A DNA stretch of 64,000 nt from Heterobilharzia americana. Taxonomy: Eukaryota > Platyhelminthes > Trematoda > Strigeidida > Schistosomatidae. Below the pieces are notes generated by a model, which worked only from the letters and a program-made list of their open reading frames with translations, had not been told where the DNA came from and made no database searches. The position numbers and the translations under genes are program-made. How positions within the stretch are numbered: the first letter of the stretch is position 1; every line of letters begins with the position of its first letter. The stretch covers positions 48,970,934 to 49,034,933 of the forward strand of contig OX104127.1 in assembly GCA_944470555.2 (NCBI GenBank). The letters are read 5' to 3'. Positions 1 to 11,740 of the stretch are shown piece by piece.

Positions 1-985
1 AACTGTATCTATTAATGTAAATATAAATATGAATGAATGGATGGATGTGATACATATGCACGCCTTATTCACTTACTAATTAAAGGAAGTAGTTTAAATT
101 ATACAAGCCCGTTTCTATAGCAATCTTACTTTTCCTTTAAAATAGAAAGAAGAGAAGAGAAAGAGAAAGAAGGCAGTGAAGAAATATGAAGGAAGAAGGC
201 AGGACATGGAATAATCACCGGATTGTGTACTTCTTAAAATTGGCAGTGGTTTAAATCAAAAATTAATCAATCACATATTTATAAACTATATACATCCACC
301 CTTTCTTTTTTCCAAGGTGAAACACATGGAAAGTGTCCTTAACGTACTAAATATAAGCGATGGGATGTTGACGAATAAATGAATCTAGTGTTAAAAGTAG
401 TTATAGCAACAGACAGTAGTAACTGATATCATAGAACAACCGTAATAATTTTATAGTCAAGAAAATAAACGAGAGAATAGATGAACTGTAGAGGTGACAT
501 CGAAAATGGGATGCTGATTTCATGAGATGAAAGTGCTCATACATGGCATAGTGAAAGCAGGAATGCCACTGTACTAATCAATGGCTCTCTTAAGTACACA
601 TACTTTTAACGGTAATAAAAATCAAACTTTTAAGGGGATAAAAGTTTGCCTGTTAGTGAAATTATTTGAAACTGAAACCCAATTCAAACATAACTACACC
701 ACTGATAAAGCCTACAGTCATACTATTCAAGAAATTTGGAAAGAAACAAAATACAGTCATTGTATTTTTCATTATATTCATGTTATAGTTCTCCGTAGCT
801 ACCTGGATCCCAAAATATCGGCGTGCGTAACTGATTTCATATATAAAAGAAACTGAACACATTCTCCTCCTATTAAACCCAAACTAGGGAATGCAACATC
901 ATAGAACGGAAAAATAGGTAAAAAAACGATAGAAGTGAGTTATTAAAGAAGTGGTCTCAAACACACATCTTAACAAGCATTCACT
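1..985. other. no recognisable gene
   Basis: This stretch is AT-rich. It contains a purine-rich run (AGAAGAGAA-type) near 150-200 and short open frames of at most 91 codons, for example at 581-856. None of these frames shows a family motif or a convincing composition. I see nothing that supports a gene. Confidence 0.5.
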
Positions 986-989
986 ACGT

Positions 990-1815
990 TTGCTTCAGTT
1001 CTCGATAGTCAAAGACGCAAGAAAACGTCAGCATGGTAGCCCCTAGTTAATATTCTCAGCCACATCTGTTATCATCTCAAGCCATTCAGTTAGGAGATCT
1101 CATAAACCCCATCCAGGCCCTCACGAGCCACCCACAGATATAGCCTAGCACATCTATCCTTCATCCTATGTCATGCACTGACCACCTCTCCGCATCTTTT
1201 AACCAGTCTAAGGGCAAGCAAAAAGTGAGCGATGTAGGAGCTACTGGTACGGCATACCTAATGCACACCTTAGGCAAAAAACTCAGTGTTTCAAGATGAT
1301 AGCACTCGGTTTACGGCGATCTTTATCATACTTTACCTCGTGTTGCCTCACCTCGAAAGTACTAACGTAATGTTTGCACCAGATTCAAGCAATATTACGG
1401 AGACAACGTGTTTGAAGACGCGAAGGTCAGATTTCATAGGCGTAGAGTAAAACTGCCTGAACTAGTGCGTTGTATACCCAACAGCTAACAACTATCGAAG
1501 TAAGCGAACTTTCGACAAATTCTAGAGATGCCCAACCGAGTGTGGGTGTGGCCGTAGGCTCCTGCCAATTTCATAGTAGCGCTTTTGATTTCGAAAACGT
1601 CTAGGACATAAAACACGAACATTGATCCCCGGCCAACTGAATACAATTTGAGTAAGGTGTATATTGTTGCACAATAGACGGATATCGTCCGCATACTCAA
1701 AATCTGTAACAGATCGTGCACCACTAATAACTAGTAAGCAAAAATGATTTGAAAGATAAGCATTGATTGTATCTACTCCTACTTCATTCGTACAGAGAAT
1801 AAACATAGATCAAAA
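990..1815 (-). mobile_element. LINE ORF2 3' fragment (RT palm to C-terminus)
   Basis: Read on the minus strand, this stretch carries decayed pieces of a non-LTR retrotransposon ORF2 in the right order. First comes an RT catalytic-box piece reading FEYADDIRLL near 1,690. Then there is a VLLYA-EI-PLRV stretch near 1,450, as in the post-RT part of trematode LINEs. A C-terminal tail resembling GGQ-MT then WLEMITDVAEN lies near 1,050-1,200. Several stops and frame changes separate the pieces, so it is a dead 5'-truncated copy. It is not close to the family B tails elsewhere in the window, because its last segment differs. The clade cannot be settled by eye; an APE-type LINE is most likely. Confidence 0.6.
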
Positions 1816-1995
1816 CTCATCTGAAATCAATTTGATTATGAATAAAGTAAAACAGTCTTCTACTGATCGATAAAAGGATTAGATAAGGCAATCGAATACA
1901 AAAAATGCGTTTGACCAATGAAATGTGAGACGAATTAATATCCTAATGTCAACTGATCTCCTACCTCCTAATATGCTAAACTAGACATGTATGCA

Positions 1996-1997
<2 letters not shown>

Positions 1998-2041
<44 letters not shown>
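1998..2041. repeat. (TA)n microsatellite
   Basis: About 44 bp of uninterrupted TA dinucleotide repeat. The flanks on both sides (1,816-2,634) are AT-rich with no recognisable gene. Confidence 0.95.
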
Positions 2042-2044
<3 letters not shown>

Positions 2045-2634
2045 ATGCTTATGTATCCGTACGTCATCTAACCCAACGTGGCCAAAAGTCACTAAATCAA
2101 TTTATTCACAACACTGAATTATTAAAAGGCCATTTGAAAAATATATCCTCAAATCTATGATGGGAAACAGTATTTTCATGTTTGTAAATAAGTCTTGTTG
2201 CTGGTCGCTGACAAACAGGAAACCTAGTGGGGTCATATTCCCTATTTAACAATTGAATTTGAACAGCTAATAATACATGGCACATTTTCATTTATTGACT
2301 AACAATCTGAAGCGAAGATTGAGTGATTGCTTGCGGGTATTAACATATCAGAGTAGTAAAGGACACCTGTGCAACATTTCTCTTTTCAACACGAATAAAT
2401 GGTATATATGTCGTTTGAAATGATCTAAATAAATTATCCACCTTTCAATTTATGAACTGAAATTCAATCTTCTTTAATATCGAAACCAGTATTAAGCATG
2501 TAGAAGTATCATAGAGCTGACAAAGAAACATAAATAAATGATCGAAAATATGTTTACCTCTAGACTATTTCAATAATCGAGAATTAAAACAAACAAAAAT
2601 ATTTTTTTAGTTTGAGTATTATAAGGATTCTGTT

Positions 2635-2990
2635 TATTTCAAGGAAGTATTCATCGCGAACTGACATCAATTTGAGGAGCATGGAAATCCGGTGAGCACT
2701 GGACAGCTGTTTTGTCTCAGTACGGAGCCTCACAGTAGTACTCATTCATCATTGGACTCCTACCCAATGTCTGAATGGCTAAAGCGTCCACCTTGAGACC
2801 CGTAGGTCTTGAGTCATGGATGGGTGGTGCTAAGGGGTCCCAAACTAGGACAAAGAAGCTGTTAAGTGCCCCCATTTTGCACGAATTCACGTAATATTCG
2901 GGAAAAACCGTTGATGATTGAAGTGAAACCAAGATCTGCCCCACAGTTGGGTCTTGTCCCTCGGTTGGTAAAGCATTGAGTCGGTAACCC
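2635..2990. repeat. degenerate foldback of hammerhead-bearing SINE
   Basis: Two copies of the hammerhead SINE end face each other. A minus-oriented one lies at about 2,640-2,745 (GAGCACTGGACAGCTG followed by a decayed core) and a plus-oriented one at about 2,815-2,875. Both hammerhead cores have decayed. In the left copy CUGANGA is lost and GAAA has become AAAA; in the right copy CUGA reads CTAA and GAAA reads AAAG. The layout matches the intact foldback at 16,952-17,180, but the arms are much more diverged and the spacer is longer. Confidence 0.65.
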
Positions 2991-2999
2991 GGAGGCTAG

Positions 3000-4690
3000 G
3001 AGTATTTTGTAAAATAGCCCTTAAGAATACTATCAGAGGTTATGCTAATGGTTATCACATGATTTGGATGCCTAAGGCTTGAATTAATAACTAACTTGAT
3101 TGTTATACAAGTTTTATGTTATATATATTATGTAATAGTATTATGTTTTTTATACAGTCCCAAAATGTTTAGAAAATCAAAACAAGATTTTTCTGAATGT
3201 CTCACTGTGTATGCCACAGCTTATTCAGCAGAATGTACAGTGGAACGCTTAGAAAAACCTGGCTTTGGTCTTTTAAAAACGCTAACATTGTAACATAACT
3301 TAACTACATAAAGATTAAATCATACTCAACGCTCAACTTCTTCCAGAACATTCACAACAACTATAAACTGAATGTTTATAATTCAATGATGCGTGAAAAC
3401 AAAATTGCCCATAATAAATGTCAATTTCTTCCTTAATCTCATTGACTGGCAAACATAAAATTAAGATTCCTTATTCAACCATGTATTACGTTTATTAACA
3501 GTTATTTAATTTACTGAAATCCAGTATCAGATGAAAAAACAAATGATTTCTTAGGGTAAGTGATTATCGACGTCATATTACTAGGTGACATCTTCAGCAA
3601 CAATTGTGAAACGTTAGTCGAAAACTGGAGACTTAAGAACTACCAACTGACTTTGAAATGTCAGTGCACATCTCTGTTCAAAATATTGAAACAAAAAGTG
3701 TGTGATCATAGACATCATTAGTCGCGTATTCCGTCATGCTAGTCAGTATTTAATATGCTTCAATGTTCAGACGCTTTTACAGTAATGCCAGGCAGAAATC
3801 ATAAGTCTTACAGACTTAGAAGCAAACCGTAAAGTCAAGATATGCATAAAAGACCGTCACATACTAAACTCAACGGCAGTCTTCTTTATATCAATAACTG
3901 CCGTCTCAGTCAAGTGATTTATTCCAATCGCTCGAAACTAGACATTTTAGCAATGTGGAATCATCATTCACCATAATTAATTACCCTGTGATAGGGAAAA
4001 ATCTTAATTTCTATCCAAATGAAACAGTCCTGATTACACAATACACTGGATTCTTAAAGTTTATTCTCAATTGTTTTCAATCTTCTTGCACGCGCAAAAA
4101 GCTTCACTACAGAATACAACTTTATTTTTGTACACAGTAATTATAGATGAGTAGAAATATTTTGTTCAAATTTAATTGAAGTACACGAATGATGTAAACG
4201 TAACTGAAGCGATTCTCAACACGCACGCATGCACACATACACACAAAAGCACATAATGACAACGTGAAACTCATTTACATCACAGACTGTTGTTGTAGAA
4301 TAAAAGACAAACAGATAGGCAAAGCTTAAAGAGGAAAAGCGGAAGAGAAAGGGAAAAAAGATTATTTGAAGCACAATTATTCAAACAGAGAAGGAGCACT
4401 AAGTAATTCAATGAGTTTTAAAAAATCAGCTGAGTAAATTTTAAATATTCTTACACTAAAAATAATTTGTTCTCGAGATCTGATTTCCATTACTTTACAT
4501 TTATTTAGATCCAAAAAGGCAGCAGTAAATTTGCACAGCAAAATCTGTTTGTAAATTTTTTGTAGTCCGCTGGCTACAGTTTTTCTCTAGTTTAGAGAAA
4601 GTAAGCTTTAAAGGAGTGTAATCCTGTTACATTCGATACATAGTATTGTATGTGAAGGAAATTAAAAGATGCTCTGGTTAGTTAATTGAA
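3000..4690. other. no recognisable gene
   Basis: Mostly unique-looking AT-rich sequence with frames of 65 codons or fewer. Around 3,540-3,640 there is a GAAACGTTAGTCG string and, on the other strand, CTGAAGATGTCACC. These resemble ends of Penelope-like repeats, but no body is attached. A short CACACA-rich stretch lies near 4,220-4,260. Confidence 0.4.
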
Positions 4691-4699
4691 AATGTACTC

Positions 4700-4860
4700 T
4701 CAGTGAAAGCTGTCTTATTGGTATAAAAAGTTGACTTCCAACGTAGAGCTCATGGATTCGAACACGACTTCACCTACCAATGTTTGGACAGCTAGGTAGT
4801 ATCATTAGCAGCGCTGACTTAATAGATATGACTGACAATCTGCTGCATGAATGAGTACAA
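4700..4860 (+). repeat. tRNA-like SINE fragment (family 2)
   Basis: A B-box-like GGATTCGAACACG at about 4,753 is followed by TTCACCTACCAATGTTTGGACAG and AGGTAGTATCATTAGC. The same series occurs at 16,405-16,530, where the B box is GGTTCGAACATT. Shared internal promoter-like sequence and shared downstream tail in two separate places support a dispersed short repeat of RNA polymerase III type. There is no hammerhead here. Confidence 0.55.
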
Positions 4861-4929
4861 GGTTGTTAAGTGATATTTGACTCCGACTATCGACTATGTC
4901 TCTCCGCCTCGCTAATGACACGAGTCTTT

Positions 4930-5720
4930 TAGAACGCACAAAGCTTCAATGTTTAAGTCTGATGGAACCCATCGATCTTTGTCTGACAACATATTTCCAT
5001 CTCATTGACATGATATACAAACAGATGAAAGGAACTGCAATGGGATCACCAATATCCGGATAAAGTTGCAAAGGTACTGATGGAGAGACTGGAAGTCATC
5101 TTTTTATCTGTGATCAAATCAAAACATTTGGATCCTATATGTGGACGATACTTTTGTTATCGTTAGAAAAGATGATTTAGAAAACAATTATAGTCTGATC
5201 AATAACGTTTTCAACGAGATCGAAGTCACAATGGAGAAGGGAGTCAAACAAGCAACTGCCATTCTTGGATGTTTAGGTCAGCAGAATGAATGCGGGAAAT
5301 TTGGAAACTCAAGTGTACAGGAAGTCAGCACTCTGTCCAACTTTTCAACTATAATAGCAACAACTCAATGACGCACAAAATTAGTTGCGTATATACTCTG
5401 TTAGAAGGGGCGAGAACACATTGCAGTCAAACAACTTCACGAAGAAATGAAGAAAATTACTTGATGTCTATCCTAAAGAAGAACGGTTACCTACGAAACT
5501 TCATCAGAAGATGTCTATCCCGTCCATCATCAACTACAAAACTATTTACAGAAATCGACAAACAGATCATCCAACTGTATATAAAGAACATATAACAGAG
5601 ACCACTTAGAACTGATGTCACTCATAAACCAACTAATTCCAGTCAAACCATATCATCCAGACAAAAGGGAGCAAAACCCAAAGAAAACAAACCAAACATC
5701 ATGTACAACATCAGCAGCAA
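4930..5720 (+). mobile_element. Penelope-like element RT fragment
   Basis: The translated pieces follow Penelope-like reverse transcriptase order. An LCLTTYFHFIDMIYKQ-type stretch runs into KGTAMGSPISG near 5,030-5,060. The catalytic YVDDTFVIVRKDD box lies at 5,138-5,176, and HSVQLFNYNSNN and RARTHC-like thumb motifs follow to about 5,570. Frame changes occur between 5,060 and 5,130 and again near 5,270, so no intact ORF remains. A GIY-YIG endonuclease was not recognised downstream. The reading to 5,870 is open but without motifs. The element is truncated at both ends. Confidence 0.75.
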
Positions 5721-6284
5721 TAATTGTGACTAACCCTGCTTTGGACAAAGTGGTCACCCTCTTAGCCTCCGTTTATATGAACACCAGTTGGCTATTAAAC
5801 ATGACGATATTTCATCGTTCATATCAATTCACATATATAACGGTGGAGACGAATTCAATTTTGAAAATATAGAAATTTTGGAGAAGAAATACATAATATT
5901 AGGAAATTGCTAGGAGCCTGGAGTTCAGATTAGTCAGTAATCAATAGGTGAAAAGACATAGACCCAATCTGTCAACCAGTAAGAAAAGTGATAGACGACA
6001 ACGGGGTCAGAGGTCAGGTAGAGAAACAGCCAACCAGAAAACCTATGCAGTCAGTAATACAACAAGCAGAAGAAACAAACAATCACAAACCAGTTCGTCA
6101 AGGCAAACTACTGAATTACTCACGGAAAAATATTGACAGATCACTTCATACCGAAGTTAGTGCTCATGAGGTTGTCTATAAAGACAATGAAAGCCCAGAG
6201 AAAACAATGCTACCAAAAATAGATCTTTGCTTATTTACTGTAAGCTTTCGAGTTCACACATATCCTCAGGCAACTCTTCACGAT
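5721..6284. other. possible Penelope-like downstream remnant
   Basis: Two overlapping open frames (about 60 and 100 codons, 5,948-6,290) rich in K, R, N and Q lie directly after the Penelope-like RT remnant. I see no GIY-YIG or other motif, so the assignment rests on position only. Confidence 0.25.
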
Positions 6285-6420
6285 GATTGAAAGACCGTGG
6301 AGTCGATCCACTGTGAAGTCATAGGTGTGCACTGCTAAAGAGTCCAAACTTGGGACGAAATAGCTGTCCAGTGCTCTCAGGTTTCCATTGGTTCTTTGAA
6401 TGATGTCAGTGCGTGACAAA
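6285..6420 (+). repeat. hammerhead SINE fragment, core mutated
   Basis: A B-box-like GAGTCGATCCACTG precedes a hammerhead fold at 6,329-6,374. Stem I is GCACTG/CAGTGC, stem II GTCC/GGAC, and GAAA is kept. The CUGANGA box reads CTAAAGA, so the essential G of CUGA is changed and self-cleavage is not expected. The downstream tail TTTCCATTGGTTCTTTGAATGA is the reverse of the conserved SINE end seen at 15.4, 17.0 and 23.1 kb. Confidence 0.75.
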
Positions 6421-7810
6421 TACTATCTTTAATATATGCACATCTAAATTTGTCGACTTGAGAACAACCTTTATGTTTCAAGTTGACTCTCTTGAGAAGT
6501 ATACATCCTCAAATTGACATAGAATCAAAGCGAAATTGACAAAAGACTGTGAGAGCTGGTTAGGATATATATGTATGCTGTTTGCCGGTTTTACTTACTT
6601 CTAGTCTTAGAATACATTAATACTTCCAGTTTGACTTCACTTCTATGTACATACTGGTCACCTAGACATTGGAAATATTAGGCTGTTACACATCACAGCA
6701 ACACAGAAAATGCAAAAAAATGTTTTTAAAAGTCTCCTCCAAGTAGTTGGAAAGAAAACGGAAAGATAGAAAGGATTATTTGACAGAAAATGTTAAAACA
6801 GCTGACTGATATATTAACATTTTCCCTCTGGATTTTCACAAAAATACCAGCGGCGGATAGTACATTGTTAGTGGTTGTCAGAAGGAAAGAAAAATGATAA
6901 CAAGAACTTTAATTAAAAATTTGAGTAAAAAGTGTGAGTAATTAGAACCTATTAAATCATCTCTTTCCAATTAGCCCTGTGTCCCTGGCATATATGTACA
7001 TTGACATCTGACTCTGGGGAAATATTCATTGTCGTATGAAATATCACTCTTTACAACGCCTTTATAGATACTAAATGATTGAGCAAAGTATTATACAAAC
7101 GTGCTATTAGTAGTTGTATATGCTACCGGTAGGTATAATTACCATCCTCACAGCTGAGTAGAACTAAAAGGATGGTCTCGGATATAAAAGTGTCATGAAC
7201 TAGCGAAATATACCATTAATGAACTATTTGACCAGTTAGAGATCACTCAGTAGGACGTGTAATATTTAGCCAGCTAAATCAGGGGGATCTAAACGCCTGA
7301 TGACCGTTTTACTCGTTTTAGGCCGACCTAATCAAGGATTTACAGGGACAAATTTAGCTCATGAGACCGAATTAGTTCATTGTTCTAATACTTGTAATTT
7401 CACGTTGCTGTACAGGTAAAAAATGCCCTACCTCCGCTAGCAGATGGGCTCTGATGCGGAGGCCTCGATACTGCCGGATGTTCACGGTGTTTCATTCATC
7501 TAGGCAACCAGCACAGAAATTCAGGACGCGCCTTTCGACCCACTTAGGACTAGTCAGCTAAATGTGCCTGCACCCCATTGAGTAATGCTGTTCCCACGGA
7601 AGCACTAACGTAGTGTTCATCGCTTCAAATGCCAGATCGTTATCTAATAAGTCACTGGAGCGAGATAGCCATGGATAATAGTTCTTGATATGAAACTTCT
7701 AATTCCTCGTTACATTGCAGAGCTGAATTGCCCGAACTCTGTTGCAGATGGGCTCCTATACAGATGACACACAACTGCTGGGTACTCATGATGTTTAATT
7801 GATCTTGTTA
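6421..7810. other. no recognisable gene
   Basis: AT-rich sequence. The more GC-rich part at about 7,390-7,640 looks like old LINE sequence, with phrases such as CGTAGTGTTC and GATGGGCTC, but no reading frame with motifs could be joined. I do not assign it. Confidence 0.35.
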
Positions 7811-7814
7811 GTGG

Positions 7815-7960
7815 CATCTGAAGTGATCGGTGCCGGGGTTCGAGCCTTAATGGGAACAACATCAACCACTGCGGTGCCAGTTCATCCAGCTGACGAGTCC
7901 CAAATGGGACAAAACGTGTATCCTGGATTCTTCTACTACTCACCAAGATCCAAAATAGTT
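7815..7960 (+). repeat. Sm-alpha-like SINE with near-complete hammerhead
   Basis: A B-box-like GGTTCGAGCCT at 7,837-7,847 is followed by a hammerhead at about 7,885-7,928. Stem I is ATCCAG with the downstream CTGGAT, the core is CTGACGA, and stem II GTCCC-AAAT-GGGAC is perfect. The GAAA box reads AAAA, removing the conserved G, so activity is unlikely. The order and the phrase ATCCTGGATTC match the known schistosome Sm-alpha family, a pol III-type short repeat encoding a hammerhead. I identify the family from its motif layout. Confidence 0.75.
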
Positions 7961-8305
7961 AGGATCACCTTCATCTAGCTGAGTTGCACGCAAAGGTACA
8001 CCTAAAATGCGATGAATAACTTGCAAATGATTCCCAAATTTCACGTTCCATGTTGACATTTCTCACAACTGAGTAGTCTCTTAGAGTCATATAAACCAGC
8101 TAGCAAGATTAGGATGATATGAACTAATTCGGTGAAACGAGCTAAATATGTCTGGGTAAAACGCTAATGAGCTCAGGTAACAAACGAGCAAAGGCGCTCC
8201 AGTCATTAAATGCCTCTGATCTGGGTGCAGAAATACTACAGATCAACCTCAGTGGTACACAATCCATCAACATGTACAGCAGCAATATCCTTCGAAGATA
8301 AAACT

Positions 8306-9252
8306 GTTTGTTGGATGCAGATTTAAATCGTTTTATCAGTGTGCTTGGTATCTCGATAATCAGTGGTCCCCTTCTCTATATTTACCCCACTCCGTCTCTA
8401 CTATAGGTTTTAGTCCTATGCTTTTAAAGAAGCCTTAAAGTTGGTTAGTAAAGTAAAATCACTTTTCCACGCACATCTTCACAGCTGAATAATGTTACCT
8501 GACCTCATGATCAAGTGCTATGATCAATCTGTGTTCGTAGAAAATATTTGGTAAAACCTTTGGAAGCCGATGTACCACTTGATCTGTGTCTTTTTGACTC
8601 GGACACTCTTGTTATCATTCCTTTGCCCGAGATCTCAATGTGAAGGGTGAAATATGTTTGAATATTTCTCTCCCGTTGTAAAAGTAGAAGATGCGAAGCG
8701 ATTATAGTGTTTCGATAACACATGTCTTCATAGTATTACTCGGGTTTGATGGAATCACCATGCGAACAACGTTGAGGTCAAACGAGGGGTACTAGGCAAG
8801 ATAGGAAAGTCGATTGATGACGTCGTGAAGCTCAGTCGACTGAGGTGGTTTTGACACGTACTGCGCATGTCGAGACACCACCTACCTTGACATCCCATGT
8901 TATCGGAAGTTGGATTAGGTCGAAAGAGAGTTCAGGTTGGTGAGACCAAGATGTGCCATCAATTCATGAAGTCCCTGACTGTTGATCTGAGTCATGTCGG
9001 AAGGTGTAAACTATCTGGATGTTGTTGGAGAGACGAAAGGAATCAGTGGTTGACATGACTGGAAATCGGTTACAATGGCGCAGATGTATTCTTTTGCCGA
9101 CATCTAAAACTTGAGTATTTGCACTAACATTTACCTTAAAATTTCTTATTCTGTCACACAACGTTGTCAAGTTTGATATCACTCTTTTTTTTCTATCTAC
9201 CTGCTCTTTATGTACTACTGTGAAGTGTGGCAGTTTGAGTCAGTGCACTTGT
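8306..9252 (+). repeat. inverted repeat A, left arm (947 bp)
   Basis: This arm is the reverse complement of 17,361-18,307 with no indel: paired coordinates always sum to 26,613. One mismatch was seen, at 8,393. The spacer is 8,108 bp and holds the full-length RTE copy and the hammerhead foldback. At the inner end the left arm runs on into the normal family B LINE 3' sequence (GTGCGAGGT), whereas the right arm switches to unrelated sequence. The left locus therefore looks like the source and the right one the copy. Confidence 0.95.
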
Positions 9253-9270
9253 GTGCGAGGTTCAACGTTG
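8675..9270 (+). mobile_element. LINE family B 3' fragment
   Basis: Decayed C-terminal coding of an APE-type LINE: VKVEDAKRL at about 8,679, TCLHSITRV, then GKIGKSIDDVVKLSRLRW near 8,800 and VGETKMCHQFMKSL near 8,950. The 3' UTR is shared with the copies at 26.3, 28.8, 38.0, 41.2 and 45.5 kb, including TGTACTACTGTGAAGTGTGGCA near 9,210. Stops interrupt the frame. The copy lies inside the left arm of inverted repeat A, so the same fragment recurs on the minus strand at about 17,361-17,938. Confidence 0.8.
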
Positions 9271-10160
9271 ATTTTGCTAGTCAGTCGGCATACTTTTCTG
9301 TTTAAGACAGATTTAAGGGTCATTTGATAGGTCGGTTCAAAGTCATGAAAGACAAACTGGTTTAAGAACCATAGGATAAGTATGATTTAGTTTAAAAGAA
9401 CTTGTTCTTTCATCTCATTTGCAAAATCACTATACCACTTGAGTAGTCCTCGTTTGACAATAACACTTAACATTGATATTTTCGCTAAATTTTGCGAAGT
9501 ACTGTGCACCTGATGAACTTTCATTGACATTTTAATTATAAATAAAGGGTGAAGAGGTAGTGAGGGTGATTCTGCCTCTGCTTCCTGAAAGTAATAGAAT
9601 CTTTTAAAGTTCATGTAATAAAATTATGGTCAAATACATATTTCATACTCCCCAATCGGTGTCAGTCAGTTAAAAGCATAAAACAAAAAAAACATTTGAA
9701 AATAATCAAAATTCACTCACCAACCACATGCACGTTCGAGTAATAGACAGTGAGCTACACCTATTTTTTGTGTAAAAGCTAATGATGCTACCTGTTCATA
9801 TAAACCTTGATAGGAGTGGAGATGTTCGAACTCGTGACGAACTGATTAGAAGTCAAGTGCTTAGACGAATGACCTACAGCTTTTCTGAAAGCATAGGAAT
9901 GTGCTTAGAAACCTAGACAGAATCTTAACTATCTCGACATACACATTCGAATGCAACCAAACATTGAGTTCATTGCAATCAGTCTACTAGAGCTCACATT
10001 CATCAAATCACCGTGCAGGGAAGACAAAATGGTTATTAAACATCTTTTCTAGATATGTTATGCGCAGAAGACTATGTACCAATAGATACCGACCAACTAT
10101 CTCCAGTAAACGATGGAATAATGCAATCAACATCACATAAACTATACTCATCACACAAGA
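9271..10160. other. no recognisable gene
   Basis: Apart from a B-box-like GTTCGAACTCGTGACG near 9,828, which may be a SINE scrap, I see only short frames (75 codons or fewer) without motifs. Confidence 0.4.
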
Positions 10161-10164
10161 AGTG

Positions 10165-10335
10165 GCTATCGTGACTCAGTGACCTGGTGAATAACACCGG
10201 CGTTTGAAGCCACTGGCCCCGTGTTCGAGTCTTGGCGTGAACAACATCACGTAGTGAAAGGCAAACATATTCATTGACGAGTCTCAAACAGGATGAGACA
10301 TGCATCCTGGATTTCACTGCTACCCACTACCCTTT
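10165..10335 (+). repeat. Sm-alpha-like SINE, hammerhead decayed
   Basis: A B-box-like GTGTTCGAGTCTT near 10,222 and the ATGCATCCTGGATTTCACTG tail near 10,300 align with the 7.8-kb copy. The hammerhead core is broken. CUGA reads TTGA, GAAA reads GAGA, and the stem I partner ATCCAG reads ATTCAT, so all three ribozyme elements are affected. Confidence 0.65.
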
Positions 10336-10977
10336 AGCAGTAACTTTTCTAGATATCCATAAATGTTTGTTATTCTTGATTTAAAGAACAAGGTAGAAGA
10401 GGAGTAAATCTCAAATTGTTTGTTACTTCACATCCCACTTTTATTATCATCAACTGTATTACAGTTGTAACTATAATATCGAACAAAAACTATTTGAAGC
10501 AGATCAACATGGTAACAATCAACACACACATACGGGTATTTAGACCGGTCAACTACAGGATATTCATGGAGGTGAATTAACATCATGTGGAAAATACAAG
10601 ATAGTTTGAACTGGGCTTGTACACAGTCAGGTAGGTAAGTAACAGAGAAACCTTAGTCACCTTGTTCTTCAATATTAGATTCGCCCTATGAGATACAAGC
10701 GAAAATGAAATGTTCCTTAACCCAGCAGATTAACCCTGATCAAAACGAGAATATATAAGACGAAAAACTAAACAAAAGGAGTAAGGTATCTGTGAATAAA
10801 CACCGTCATAAACATCGATGACAGTCAGCGAAGAATAAAAAGAAATATTCAACGCATAATATTTTTTTTCCGGTCAATACAATCGAAGACAGTTGTGGAA
10901 TACGGGTTAGCGAATGTCCCTTGAAAAAATATGTTATGTATTTTTTTATCAAATACGGCATCTTTTAGACATACCAC

Positions 10978-11015
<38 letters not shown>

Positions 11016-11728
11016 AGTGTGTACATGTTTCTTACACACAAACACATTGCAAAAGGCGGATTGCATTGACTCGCATAACTCAAAGGTGATAAGAAACAAG
11101 AAAATGGGAAATCCTTTCTCGTAAACTAAAGAGAGAAAAAACTCAACCAAATGCTGATGGACAATGACAAATTACTGTAAGATTGGACCTTAAGCGTTGA
11201 CAATTGTTCCTTCCATTAATGAAAACATGAACAAAAAGCTTTTGCCTTTTCAATGAAAAGTTGTGATGAAAATGAGTAATATATCCAACGCATAAGTATG
11301 GTGAACAGTTTGCTTTATTAGCTAACTACTTAACATTTGAAAATGATTGATAAATGTCCACGAATAATTTGAAGGTATTTGGAATACAAATGTGTGCATA
11401 CAGCATATATATTTATGTCTTTCGAAAATACACACTTTTGCCTTTTTTTCTTTTTATGATTCGAGATTTATGACAAACTAGTACATTGTGAAAATCAATG
11501 GCAAGAAAGGCAACAGGTTGGATTCTGTACTGACTGTTCTTTAGGTGGATAGATTTTGTATACAAAATTATGCAATATTTAAGTTTTTGGCCATAATGTA
11601 TGAGTACTTTCGCATTGAAGTTGATAGAAAAAAACTGGCTCCGTATACAAAAACATGAGCATACCAATTGTCAAGAATGAAAAAGGCTTTTCAATCAAAT
11701 ATGATACTCAGCACATTTATTGGTCAGT
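10336..11728. other. no recognisable gene; (GT)n tract
   Basis: AT-rich sequence with a (GT)n microsatellite at about 10,980-11,012. Open frames are 84 codons or fewer and show no motif. The last 12 bases of this gap abut the RTE insertion site. Confidence 0.5.
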
Positions 11729-11740
11729 GTGCCTAATCCA
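11729..11740. repeat. target-site duplication, RTE copy 1 (left)
   Basis: GTGCCTAATCCA directly precedes the element's first bases ACCTCGCCTGG. The same 12 bases follow the element's 3' tail at 14,974-14,985. Confidence 0.9.

Noticed and set aside
1998..2041. (TA)n tract as a promoter or structural site
   Set aside because: A plain dinucleotide microsatellite; a similar one lies at 23.8 kb and neither adjoins a gene.
3540..3640. Penelope-like terminal repeat with hammerhead
   Set aside because: GAAACGTTAGTC and CTGAAGA are on opposite strands and no element body is attached.
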